From Candidatus Accumulibacter iunctus (GTDB lineage: Bacteria > Pseudomonadota > Gammaproteobacteria > Burkholderiales > Rhodocyclaceae), in NCBI GenBank assembly GCA_002345025.1, contig DDUX01000068.1, positions 20,336 to 67,304 of the forward strand: a DNA stretch of 46,969 nucleotides, in the 5' to 3' direction. Shown piece by piece: positions 18,201 to 25,627 of this stretch. The number at the start of each line of letters is the position of its first letter. The stretch's first letter is position 1. The notes beneath the pieces are model-generated. The model ran no database searches. It was not told the origin of the DNA and was given only the letters and a program-made list of their open reading frames with translations. The position numbers were made by a program, and so were the translations under genes.

Positions 18201-19143
18201 CACGGTGTCGGCCGGCATCGCGATGTACCCGGCAGACGGTGACAGTTTCGAGAGCCTGTCGATGTGTGCCGACACGGCGATGTATCGCGCGAAGCAGGTG
18301 GGCCGCAATGCCTACTGTTTTTTCACCGCCGAGATGCAGGCGCGTTCGGCACGCACCCTGCAGATCGAGAACGAGCTACGGCGGGCGGTCGAACTCGGTC
18401 AGCTGAGTCTGCACTTCCAACCGCAGTTCGCGCTGGGCGATGGGCGCCTGCTCGGAGCCGAGGCGCTGTTGCGCTGGCAGCATCCCGAACTGGGGATGGT
18501 CCCACCGGCGGACTTCATCCCGATTGCCGAGGACTGCGGCCTGATCCTGCCGATTGGCGAATGGGCACTGCGCACCGCCGTGCGGCAGATGCGCATCTGG
18601 CATGGGTGCGGCCTGCCGGCACTGAGCGTGGCGGTCAATCTGTCGGCAGTACAGTTCCGCCAGGCCGGTCTGACCGACCTCGTGGCGCGGATTCTCGAGG
18701 ATGAAGCTCTGCCGGCGCAGTTCCTCGAACTCGAACTCACCGAGAGCGTGGCGATGGACCAGCCGCTGGCGGCGATTGCCACCATGGACAGGCTGCGCAC
18801 TCTCGGTGTCCGGATGTCGATCGACGATTTCGGGACCGGCTATTCGTCGATGAGCTATCTCAAGCGCTTTCGGGTGCACAAGCTGAAGATCGACCGCTCG
18901 TTCGTCGCCGATCTTGCCTCCGATCCGGACGATGAAGCGATCGTCGTCGCGACGATCAGCCTGGCGCACAGCCTCGGTCTGCAGACGATCGCCGAGGGCG
19001 TCGAAAGCGAGGCGCAGCTCGAGTTCCTGCGCTCCCGGGGTTGCGATCAGGCGCAGGGCTATCTGTTCAGCCGGCCGTTGCCGGCCTGGCAGTTCGAGGC
19101 AATGGTCGCTCGTTGCGGTGGCACCGCGTGGAGGGAAGGATGA
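15283..19143 (+). CDS. Hybrid c-di-GMP sensor: SBP-PAS-GAF-PAS-PAS-GGDEF-EAL
   Basis: A 1286-aa protein with dual c-di-GMP domains. The N-terminus looks like a lipoprotein signal (LLAAC, Cys17). It is followed by a periplasmic solute-binding family-3 domain (about 40-258), a membrane segment (about 263-285), PAS (about 300-400), GAF (about 419-576), PAS (584-725), PAS (729-845), GGDEF (849-1015) and EAL (1029-1280). The cyclase loop is GGDEF with an RDED inhibitory site five residues earlier. The phosphodiesterase residues are all in place: EALLRW, ELTES, DDFGTGYSS, KIDRSF, AEGVE. Both activities are therefore possible. ATG 15283 was chosen for the signal peptide. The response-regulator gene overlaps its stop, implying coupled expression. 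A small amino-acid-like ligand is a guess from the SBP family. Confidence 0.93.
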   Translation: MNHLRTCWLLCLLLAACGAARDVVADADVGSRQPAALRVLIDDNYPPYVFRDADGTLTGFLVDLWRLWGSKSGVPVELQASDWATAQQRMAAGQAEVLDTAFRTPERERSLDFSPPYETVQVAIYTHRSIGGIADTTTLQGFRVGVKDGDACAEHLAAAGIVDVQPFASYEALVQAAIAGRVRVFCLDDPPANYLLYRNNAEQLFNRAFTLYAGDFHRAVQKGDAASLALLQRGFAAITPAEERALRAKWMGTPFLVSPGARYLGYALLVGSLVGGVLLIWVITLRRVVRQRTAKLAATLNAVPDPMFELGLDGTCHEAHTLRAGLLPARSADLVGKRVAEILDPAAAAICLDALREAHAGGYSAGHLISLDLPQGRFWFELSVARKAEDGGREPRFIVLVRDVSARKRAEAALLRRSEQLALMSGVSQEINSRLDMPVILRELVVAALRLVGATGGAAARLQDGQMVFSEYCRGSEWMPIDYRFPAGHGVPGRVMQTRQSYLSNDAANDPWVIAEVRQAIAFDNLLNMPIIGRDGELFGCFEIHNKPGGFDAADSRVLQGLAASAAVALENTALLAERRRAELALRESEALQALVLASAACGIVATDPQGLITLFNPGAEAIFGYRAEELLGRATPMLFHDADEVAAAAVTLSAALGISVEPGFDALVVRARLSGEADEREMSCIRKDGRRITVRLVVTVMRDEDGQLKGYLGTIVDVSAEKRAAAERNLAAKVFEQGGEGIAITDAACRMVMINQAFSRITGYSADDVLGRNPSMLASGRHDAAFFRGMWLAIETEGSWQGEMWNRRKDGSVYPEWLSISRVESEGVTTHYLGTFIDITRHKEAEASIQRLAHYDPLTGLPNRSLLAERVRHDLARAHRGREPLALMFLDLDRFKNVNDSLGHRVGDELLLQVARRLQGTVRDEDTVARLGGDEFIVVLPNTDADGAAHVAAKLLEVTTPAYRVEQHELSCTVSAGIAMYPADGDSFESLSMCADTAMYRAKQVGRNAYCFFTAEMQARSARTLQIENELRRAVELGQLSLHFQPQFALGDGRLLGAEALLRWQHPELGMVPPADFIPIAEDCGLILPIGEWALRTAVRQMRIWHGCGLPALSVAVNLSAVQFRQAGLTDLVARILEDEALPAQFLELELTESVAMDQPLAAIATMDRLRTLGVRMSIDDFGTGYSSMSYLKRFRVHKLKIDRSFVADLASDPDDEAIVVATISLAHSLGLQTIAEGVESEAQLEFLRSRGCDQAQGYLFSRPLPAWQFEAMVARCGGTAWREG

Positions 19144-19820
19144 TGGTGAGCGGTGGCAGAGGTGCGTCGTTCGCTGCCGTGGCCGGCGTGGTCTCGGTGA
19201 TGGTCGTTGACGATCATCCGGCACTGCGGGCCGGTCTGCGCAGCCTGATCGAATCCGACACCGGTCTGCGCGTGGTGCGGGACCTCGAGAGTGGCGAGGC
19301 GGCTTACGGCGAGTACCGGACGCTGCGCCCCGACGTCGTCGTCATGGATCTGAGCATGGACGGCTTCGGCGGCATCGAGGCCATTCGACGGATCCGGAGC
19401 GTGGACCCGCAGGCGGCGATCCTGGTGTACAGCGTGCACAATTCGCGAGTGCTTCTCGAGCGGGCGATCGAGGCGGGAGCCGTCGGTTTCGTCACCAAGG
19501 GCAGCCACGTCGATAGCCTGTTGCAGGGCATTCGCACGGTGGCTCGGGGTGAGTCCTTCGTCAGCCCCGACATGGTGCCGATCCTCATCCAGCGGCAGCA
19601 CTCGCCGGAGTCCGGCCGCTTCGGCAGGCTGACCCAGCGCGAGTTTCAGGTCTTCAAGCTGCTCAGCGAAGGTCATTCGCTGGCCGATTGCGCGCGCATC
19701 CTGCACCTGAGCAGCAAGACGGTGAGCAACCATTTAACCCAGATCAAGGCCAAGCTCGGCGTCTCGAGTCCGGCAGAGATGGCGCGACTGGCGATCCGGC
19801 AGGGTCTCGTCGAACCCTGA
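19140..19820 (+). CDS. NarL/LuxR-family response regulator
   Basis: A 226-aa two-domain regulator. The receiver has the acidic pair in VMVVDDHPALRAGL, the phospho-acceptor Asp in VVVMDLSMDG and the conserved Lys in FVTKGS. The C-terminal helix-turn-helix is GerE/LuxR type (LTQREFQVFKLLSEGHSLAD, then SKTVSNHLTQIKAKLGVSS). It overlaps the previous gene by an ATGA junction; ATG 19143 is an equally possible start, and a GGAGGGAAGG site precedes both. It is the natural partner of the NarX-type kinase at 20425-22242. Two copies of a composite inverted-repeat motif in this neighbourhood are candidate binding sites. Confidence 0.93.
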   Translation: MMVSGGRGASFAAVAGVVSVMVVDDHPALRAGLRSLIESDTGLRVVRDLESGEAAYGEYRTLRPDVVVMDLSMDGFGGIEAIRRIRSVDPQAAILVYSVHNSRVLLERAIEAGAVGFVTKGSHVDSLLQGIRTVARGESFVSPDMVPILIQRQHSPESGRFGRLTQREFQVFKLLSEGHSLADCARILHLSSKTVSNHLTQIKAKLGVSSPAEMARLAIRQGLVEP

Positions 19821-19863
19821 ACGGGGCGGCGCACCGAGGAGGCCGCGGCTGCCCCTGGCAGCA

Positions 19864-19890
19864 GGGAAAATTTCCCGTACCGATCGGGAC
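19864..19890 (+). promoter_or_regulatory. Composite operator, copy 1
   Basis: GGGAAA, one base, TTTCCCG, then seven bases to CGGGA. It matches the motif at 22320-22345 at 22 of 26 positions. A possible -10 (CAGAAT, 19923-19928) lies 59 bases from its first base, before the TPR gene. Confidence 0.7.
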
Positions 19891-20002
19891 TGATGCCGCT
19901 GGTCGTGCACCCGGCGGCACGCCAGAATCGGTGCATGGAGTCCCTGTCCCATGCTTGCCGCCTGCTGCCACGCAGCCGATCACCCGTCGCCGGGGGAAGT
20001 CG

Positions 20003-20698
20003 ATGATCGATGCGCTCTTCGAGTTGTTCGCCGTGTTCTACCAGCGAGGAAATCTCGCCAGCGCCGAGCAGGTCGCGCTGAAGATCATGCAGGCGGTGCC
20101 CGATGCCGCCGTTGCCCTGCAGTTCCTCGGCCTCGTTCTTTATCGGACCGGGCGCCGCGACGACGCCCGGCAGGCGTTTGCCGCCGCCGACGGCGTCGCA
20201 CGAGCCCTGCGATCGGCGCCGCCCGCGGAGCGCCGTCTCCGTGCTTCGCTGCAGTGTCTGCGGGCGGCACGCCGCAGCGGGTCGGTGCTGGCCGTTGCCT
20301 GGTACGACCTCGGTCTGGTGCAGTTCCGTCTGCGACGTTACCCGCAGGCGATCAGCGCCCTGCAGGTGGCCGTGGCGGCGCAACCGGAAGTGTCTGCCGC
20401 CGCCCGTCGCGCGCCGCGACCTGTTCAGACGTTGGGCAGGATCACCCGTATGCGTGTGCCGCAGCCCTTGCGGCTGCTGATCTGCAGCGTTCCGCCGAGA
20501 CCCAGGACGCGTTCGCGCATTCCGAGCAGACCAAAGCCGGCGTGCGCAGCGTCCACCTCCATGCCCACGCCATCGTCGCGGATCACCAGGCGCAGCAACT
20601 CGCCCCGCGCTGACTGCCTGCTGCCAAGGATCAGCCGCAGGCGGCGGGCCTGCGCATGGCGGGCGACGTTGCTCAGGCACTCCTGGACGATGCGATAG
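20003..20698 (+). pseudogene. TPR protein, apparently 3'-truncated
   Basis: The first ~135 codons encode two clear tetratricopeptide units (SAEQVALKIMQAVPDAAVAL with its partner helix, and VAWYDLGLVQFRLRRYPQAI), a protein-interaction scaffold. ATG 20003 has a GGGGGAAG site. After about base 20410 the frame continues only as the antisense of the kinase gene's ATPase domain: arginine/proline-rich, not TPR-like, and overlapping the kinase by 274 bases. The simplest reading is a gene that lost its 3' end, with a 231-aa read-through product still possible. It follows the response regulator and an operator copy, so it was probably part of that regulon. Confidence 0.6.
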
Positions 20699-22242
20699 AG
20701 GGTCACCCTGAGCGCTGTCCCGCCGCAGACCAGGCAGCGAGGAAGCGAGGCCTGCCACTCGACCTCCGGATGCTGCAGCCCCCAGCTCTCGAGCAGCCCG
20801 GCCAGCGCCTCGGCAATGCCGGCCGCGTCGAGGATACTCGGGTGCAGACCCTCCATCAGCCGGTGCGACACCTCGTAGATCTCGCGTGCCGAAGCGTCGA
20901 TTGCCGTGGCGGTGTTCCTGATCCACTCGGGGTCGCAACGGTCGTTGCGCTGCAGCGCACCGGCAAAGGCGCGGATTGCCGTCAGGTGCTGCGACAGTTC
21001 ATCGTGCAGCTCGCGCGCCAGATCGGCTCGCTCGCGCTCCTGCAGCGCGATCAGTCGCCTCACCAGGCGCGTGTTTTCGTCGAGGAGTGCCTGGGTTGCC
21101 CGTTCCGAGGACTTCCGTTCGGTAATGTCCTGCACTGTGCCGATCAAGCGTCGCGGCTGGCCGTCCGCTGAACACTCGACTTCACCGAGGCCATGCATCC
21201 AGCGGACGGCACGGTCACTCGGGCGCACGATGCGGTACTCGCAGTCGAACACGCCCGCTGCGCCGACGGCGAGCCGGACGTGATCGACGACCTGCTGGCG
21301 ATCGTCGGGATGCAGCAACTGCAGCCAGGCCTCGGTGGTGTGCTCATGCTCGGGTCCGATGCCAAGTATCCGCTCGAGCATCTGGCTGCCAAGCCACTGC
21401 CCCGAACCCAGGTCGACCGTGTAGCTGCCCAGCCGGCCGACCTCCTGGGCACGCTGCAAGGCCTGCTCGCTGGCCTTGACCGGCGTCACGTCGGTGACCT
21501 CGACAAAGAAGCCCTGCACCTCGCCATCGACCACATCGGGAATGTAACGAGCCAGGGCGTGGCGCAGCGAGCCGCCGTCGGGCGACGGGATGGCGCGTTC
21601 GAACTGCTGTGCACTGCCGCGCAGAGCCGCCTCGATATAGCGCAGGTTGAGGCGGTATCGTTCCTCGCCGATGACGTCCCGGATGTGCCTGCCGGGGATC
21701 GTCGCCGGATCGAGGCCGAACCAGTCGCGATAGGCATGGTTCGCGAAGCGGTTGCGCAAGTTGCGGTCCCAGTAGCCGATCATCGACGGCAGGCTGTTGA
21801 GCAGCGCCGCCAGATCGTGCTGCGGGCGATGGTCCCGGTCGACTGCGGCCGCTGGCCGCTCGCGCCGGCGGATCTCACGATGGCGGACGACCACGCCAGG
21901 GGCGGAACCCGGCCGCGGGGCAGCATGGAATTCGCACCAGCGTTCGCCGTCGGGCGCGTGGCACGGGTACTCCAGGCCAAACAGCGTCTGTCGTCCGGCC
22001 AGCACCTCTTGCAGCCCCTGCAGCGCGGCGGCGGCCAGCACGTCGCTGGCCGCCGCCTGCCGCACGACAGCGAGATAGTCGATGCCACGGCCGGCGGCCA
22101 GTTCGGTGCTGCCGCCGTTGCGCTCGGCAAAGTCTCGCCATGCCTGGTTGACGCTGAGGATCACGCCGCGCCCGTCGAGCACGGCAATCGAGTCGGCAGA
22201 GGAATCCGGAAACAGTCCGGCGGACTGCGGGATCGGGGTCAT
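20425..22242 (-). CDS. PAS-containing NarX/UhpB-type sensor histidine kinase
   Basis: A roughly 605-aa cytoplasmic kinase without membrane segments. Three PAS regions (about residues 10-120, 145-265 and 275-390) are followed by a HisKA_3 dimerisation domain with the phospho-acceptor ELHDELSQHLT. The HATPase domain comes last (YRIVQECLSNVARHAQA N-box, DDGVGM, GFGLLGMRERV). This class phosphorylates NarL-type regulators, such as the one at 19140-19820. ATG 22242 puts the first PAS at the right place. There is no ribosome site, and a promoter-like -10 lies six bases upstream, so a leaderless start is possible. Its 3' end overlaps the damaged TPR gene. Confidence 0.9.
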   Translation of the reverse strand: MTPIPQSAGLFPDSSADSIAVLDGRGVILSVNQAWRDFAERNGGSTELAAGRGIDYLAVVRQAAASDVLAAAALQGLQEVLAGRQTLFGLEYPCHAPDGERWCEFHAAPRPGSAPGVVVRHREIRRRERPAAAVDRDHRPQHDLAALLNSLPSMIGYWDRNLRNRFANHAYRDWFGLDPATIPGRHIRDVIGEERYRLNLRYIEAALRGSAQQFERAIPSPDGGSLRHALARYIPDVVDGEVQGFFVEVTDVTPVKASEQALQRAQEVGRLGSYTVDLGSGQWLGSQMLERILGIGPEHEHTTEAWLQLLHPDDRQQVVDHVRLAVGAAGVFDCEYRIVRPSDRAVRWMHGLGEVECSADGQPRRLIGTVQDITERKSSERATQALLDENTRLVRRLIALQERERADLARELHDELSQHLTAIRAFAGALQRNDRCDPEWIRNTATAIDASAREIYEVSHRLMEGLHPSILDAAGIAEALAGLLESWGLQHPEVEWQASLPRCLVCGGTALRVTLYRIVQECLSNVARHAQARRLRLILGSRQSARGELLRLVIRDDGVGMEVDAAHAGFGLLGMRERVLGLGGTLQISSRKGCGTRIRVILPNV

Positions 22243-22248
22243 GTGCCG

Positions 22249-22277
22249 ATTATTGCCGAAACGTTGCGAAATATCGA
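22249..22277 (-). promoter_or_regulatory. Putative promoter of the sensor kinase, near-leaderless
   Basis: On the minus strand TCGATA (22277-22272), 17 bases, then AATAAT (22254-22249), six bases before the ATG. Confidence 0.45.
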
Positions 22278-22319
22278 GCCGGAATCGCTGCCGGTGCGCC
22301 ATCCGTCGCTGCCACGGCC

Positions 22320-22345
22320 GGGAAACTTTCCCGACCCGGTCGGGA
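22320..22345 (+). promoter_or_regulatory. Composite operator, copy 2
   Basis: GGGAAA, one base, TTTCCCG, seven bases, CGGGA, in the divergent region between the kinase and the GGDEF-EAL gene. Its orientation and order of half-sites are the same as at 19864. A CAACAT hexamer at 22379-22384 again begins 59 bases from the motif's first base. Confidence 0.7.
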
Positions 22346-22452
22346 GTCCTGCCTCTTGGCGCGGTCCCGCCGGCGGTCCAACATGCGCAACGAATGATGT
22401 CGGTCACTTTGCTGGGGCGGATGCGCCTGGGCCAAGGTCGGAGGTGAAGCGG

Positions 22453-24306
22453 ATGAGCGGCAACGGTTACCTACGCACGAAGGAGCGGAGCGACGCGGTC
22501 TGGCCAGGCGCACGCACGATCGCAGTTCGCCGGCTCGTGCCAGGCGGCTTGCCGGAACCTGCGGCCGCGCCGGGCAGGCCGGTGCAGGCGGGCGCCGGCT
22601 TTGATCTTGCCGGACGGCTCTTCGCGCACGCGGCGAGGGGCATCGCGATCATCGACAGCGGCTGGCGCATCGTCCGGACCAACCAGTCCTTTACGCGGAT
22701 TACCGGCTACAGCGCGGCCGAGGCGCTCGGTTGTGAGGTCGCTCTCCTCTTCTCCGCGCAGGACGCTGCCGAGCTTCAGCAGAGCGTCTGGTCGTCGATC
22801 GAAGCACTCGGGTACTGGCAGGGCGAGGTCTGGAACCGGCGCAGGGACGGTAGCCTGTATCCGGAATGGCTGGCGATCAGCCGCGTCGACGCGGAAGGCA
22901 TGCCGACGCACTATGTCGCCAGCTTCGTCGACATCAGCGGGCACAAGGAGGCGGAGGCGAGCGTCCGGCGCCTGGCGCACGTCGATCCGCTGACCGGTCT
23001 GGCCAACCGCAGCCTGCTGGACGAGCGGGTCAGGCATGAACTCGCGCGTGCGCATCGCGGTCGCGAGTCGCTGGCCGTGATGTTCATTGATCTCGATCGC
23101 TTCAAGGGCATCAACGACACTCTGGGTCACCGGGTGGGCGACGCGCTGCTGGTCCAAGTGGCGCAGCGCCTGCAACGCGCGATGCGTGATGGGGATACCG
23201 TCGCCCGGCTTGGCGGCGACGAATTCATCGTCGTTCTACCGAACACCGATGCCGACGGCGCAGCGCATGTCGCAGCAAAGCTTCTGGAAACGGCGGCAGC
23301 GGCCTATCGCATCGGGCGGCATGAAGTGATCTGCACGATGTCGGTCGGCATTGCCGTTTATCCGGCGGACGGAGCGACTTTCGAGAGACTGTCGATGTGT
23401 GCGGATGCCGCGATGTACCGCGCCAAACAGGGCGGGCAGCATGACTATCGCTTTTTTACGGCGGCGATGCAGCGCCGTTCGGCGCGCACACGACAGATCG
23501 CGAACGCGCTGCGGCGGGCGCTCGACCAGCGTCAGCTGCGCCTGCACTTCCAGCCCCGGATTGTGCTCGGCGACGGGAGCCTGAGTGCAGCCGAGGCGCT
23601 CGTGTACTGGCAGCATCCCTTGCTGGGCGTCGTGCCACCCGGCGAATTCATTCCCGTCGCCGAGGACTGCGGCCTCATGCTGCCGCTCGGTGAATGGGTG
23701 CTGCGCACTGCGGTACGGCAACTGCGCCTCTGGCGGCAGGCGGGCCTGCCGCCGCTGTGCATGGCGGTCAATCTGTCGGCAGTCGAGTTCCGGCAGGCAG
23801 CTCTGGTCGATCTGGTGGCACGGATCCTCGCCCGTGAGGGGGTGCCGGCGGAGCTTCTGGAACTCGAGATCGGCGAAAGCGTGGCCATGGATCAGCCCAC
23901 GGCCGCGCTGGCCATCATCGACAGGCTGCGCGCGCTGGGCGTGCGGATCTCGATCGACCGCTTTGGCACGGGCCATTCGTCGCTCGCGTGCCTGCAGCGC
24001 TTGCGCTTGCACCAGCTCAAGATCGACGGTTCGTTCGTCGCCGGCGTGGCCGGGAACCCGGGCGACGCAGCGATCGTTGCGGCGATGATCAGTCTGGCGC
24101 ACGAGTTGGGTCTGCAGACCGTGGCCGTCGGTGTCGAGAGTGAGGCGCAGCGAGTCTTTCTGCACCGCCGGGGGTGCGACCAGGCACAAGGCCACCTGTT
24201 CAGTCAGCCGCTGCCGGCAGAACGGTTCGCGGCCTGTGTGCACGACTTCGGCCGGTACGGCGTGCCGGCGAGCCAGCGCCTGTCGCTGGCGGGGAGCCAG
24301 GGTTGA
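22453..24306 (+). CDS. PAS-GGDEF-EAL protein with degenerate EAL site
   Basis: A 617-aa soluble protein: PAS (about residues 56-165), GGDEF (about 170-340), EAL (about 350-600). It is a near paralogue of the C-terminal PAS-GGDEF-EAL part of the 15283-19143 protein, with long identical runs. The cyclase half looks active (RLGGDEF, RDGD inhibitory site). The phosphodiesterase half has lost key residues: EALLRW is EALVYW, ELTES is EIGES, DDFGTGYSS is DRFGTGHSS and AEGVE is AVGVE. It is therefore predicted to make but not break c-di-GMP. ATG 22453 has a strong GGAGGTGA site. An operator copy lies about 110 bases upstream. Confidence 0.92.
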   Translation: MSGNGYLRTKERSDAVWPGARTIAVRRLVPGGLPEPAAAPGRPVQAGAGFDLAGRLFAHAARGIAIIDSGWRIVRTNQSFTRITGYSAAEALGCEVALLFSAQDAAELQQSVWSSIEALGYWQGEVWNRRRDGSLYPEWLAISRVDAEGMPTHYVASFVDISGHKEAEASVRRLAHVDPLTGLANRSLLDERVRHELARAHRGRESLAVMFIDLDRFKGINDTLGHRVGDALLVQVAQRLQRAMRDGDTVARLGGDEFIVVLPNTDADGAAHVAAKLLETAAAAYRIGRHEVICTMSVGIAVYPADGATFERLSMCADAAMYRAKQGGQHDYRFFTAAMQRRSARTRQIANALRRALDQRQLRLHFQPRIVLGDGSLSAAEALVYWQHPLLGVVPPGEFIPVAEDCGLMLPLGEWVLRTAVRQLRLWRQAGLPPLCMAVNLSAVEFRQAALVDLVARILAREGVPAELLELEIGESVAMDQPTAALAIIDRLRALGVRISIDRFGTGHSSLACLQRLRLHQLKIDGSFVAGVAGNPGDAAIVAAMISLAHELGLQTVAVGVESEAQRVFLHRRGCDQAQGHLFSQPLPAERFAACVHDFGRYGVPASQRLSLAGSQG

Positions 24307-24664
24307 GCATCGGCGTCCGCGTCCCCAGGCGGCACGGCAGTCGTCGGCGCGCTGCGCGGAGCGACGGCGATGGCATCATCTGCTGGCATTCGTGACTTTT
24401 CTCACCGTCGACCGTCGGCTGGGGGGAAGAGAATCCTGGCATGGAATGGCTGCTGCACGAGAGCGGCACGACGGCCAGTTCGCTGTTCCTCGTCGTCGGC
24501 AAGGCAACGAGGCGGACAGCCGGGCGGCGGCTGCGGCGCTCTCCAGCAGCGGGGAGATCTGGCTGTTGCGCGGCCGCTGGGACGACGCGCATGACGGATC
24601 ACGTCGAATGGCGCACGTGCTGCCGGACGGGGGCCGCCGGCGAGTGAGCGGGAAGGGGTTCGGG
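24307..24664 (+). other. Gap with a possible frameshifted 5' gene segment
   Basis: No intact gene is visible. An ATG at 24441 with a GGGGGAAGAG site opens a frame with normal GC-rich third positions for about 20 codons. Near 24500 the better codon pattern moves to another frame (SSSGEIWLLRGRWDDAH), which is open into the ankyrin gene. This may be a frameshifted upstream extension of that gene or an unrelated remnant. Confidence 0.3.
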
Positions 24665-25336
24665 ATGAAGAATTGCAGACAGGGGCTACCTGGTTTTCAG
24701 GATTCGTTGGCGGCCTTCGTGGCCAGCGCGCGTGTCGGCGATGTTGCGGCGATGCGGGCACAGGTGAGCGGCGGCTTCGACATCAATGGCTACGATGCAC
24801 TTGGCGACACCGTTCTGCAGCACGTGATCGGTGCGCTCGAGGCGTGCCCGTCGCTGTGCCGCTACCAGGCGGTCCGGGAGATGTTGCGCCTTGGTGCTGA
24901 TCCGGGCAGCGTCGGCCGGGATGGTTCAAGCCCACTGTTCCAGGCCTGCGTGAACATGGACAGCGGCCTGTTGCGCATTTTGCTCGACGCCGGTGCCGAC
25001 CCGAACGCGATGCTGCGCATTCTGGCCGGTACTGGCGGCGAAGCGCCGGCAGCCGGTGCCGACGGCAGGTGTCACCAGTCGCTGTATGACTGGGCCAGGT
25101 TTGCCTACTGCTATGAAGTGTGGCATGGCAGATTGCCCGGGGAAGCCGGTCCGAGCGAAGGTGTGGGCGAAGAGGCCTGGCTCGACCATGTCGACCGCCT
25201 TGCCGTCAGCCACGGCAGAAAGCGTCCCGATCACCTGCGGCTGCTGCGCCAGTGTGGTGCCCTGCGGCTGGCCGAACTGCGTCAGCAAGCGGCGGCGAGA
25301 ACGGCGTCGGCAGTACGCGAGCGCCGCGTCGCCTAG
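24665..25336 (+). CDS. Ankyrin-repeat protein
   Basis: A 223-aa protein with degenerate ankyrin repeats in its N-terminal half (VGDVAAMRAQVSGGFDINGY; REMLRLGADPGSVGRDGSSP; LLRILLDAGADPNA). The C-terminal part is of unknown kind. Ankyrin repeats bind proteins; partner and location are unknown, and no signal peptide is seen. ATG 24665 has an AAGGGG-type site. The frame stays open far upstream, so a longer product is possible if the frameshift noted in the preceding gap is real. It follows the GGDEF-EAL gene on the same strand at a distance of 358 bases. Confidence 0.75.
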   Translation: MKNCRQGLPGFQDSLAAFVASARVGDVAAMRAQVSGGFDINGYDALGDTVLQHVIGALEACPSLCRYQAVREMLRLGADPGSVGRDGSSPLFQACVNMDSGLLRILLDAGADPNAMLRILAGTGGEAPAAGADGRCHQSLYDWARFAYCYEVWHGRLPGEAGPSEGVGEEAWLDHVDRLAVSHGRKRPDHLRLLRQCGALRLAELRQQAAARTASAVRERRVA

Positions 25337-25627
25337 CCCGGCATCGGACGGCGCGGCGCGGACGGCGCAGGTGGCGGGCAGCGGAGTTGCTTGCGCGCGG
25401 TCTGCTACAGTGCAGGCTCAGCAGTCAGCCGCCTGCGCGCGAAGGGGAGCCGGTGACCGAGCCTGGGACGATCTGCCGACACCGCCCGTGGTCTGCCCGG
25501 CGAGCTTGTTGCCGAGCGCCTGAACGCCGCGTATGCTCGGCGCGCCGGCAGGGGCGCCGCACACCGGCGACAAGTGGCTCGCGGCCGCAGGTCGGATAGT
25601 GCCGCGGACAGGGCGCAGGGGTGACGC

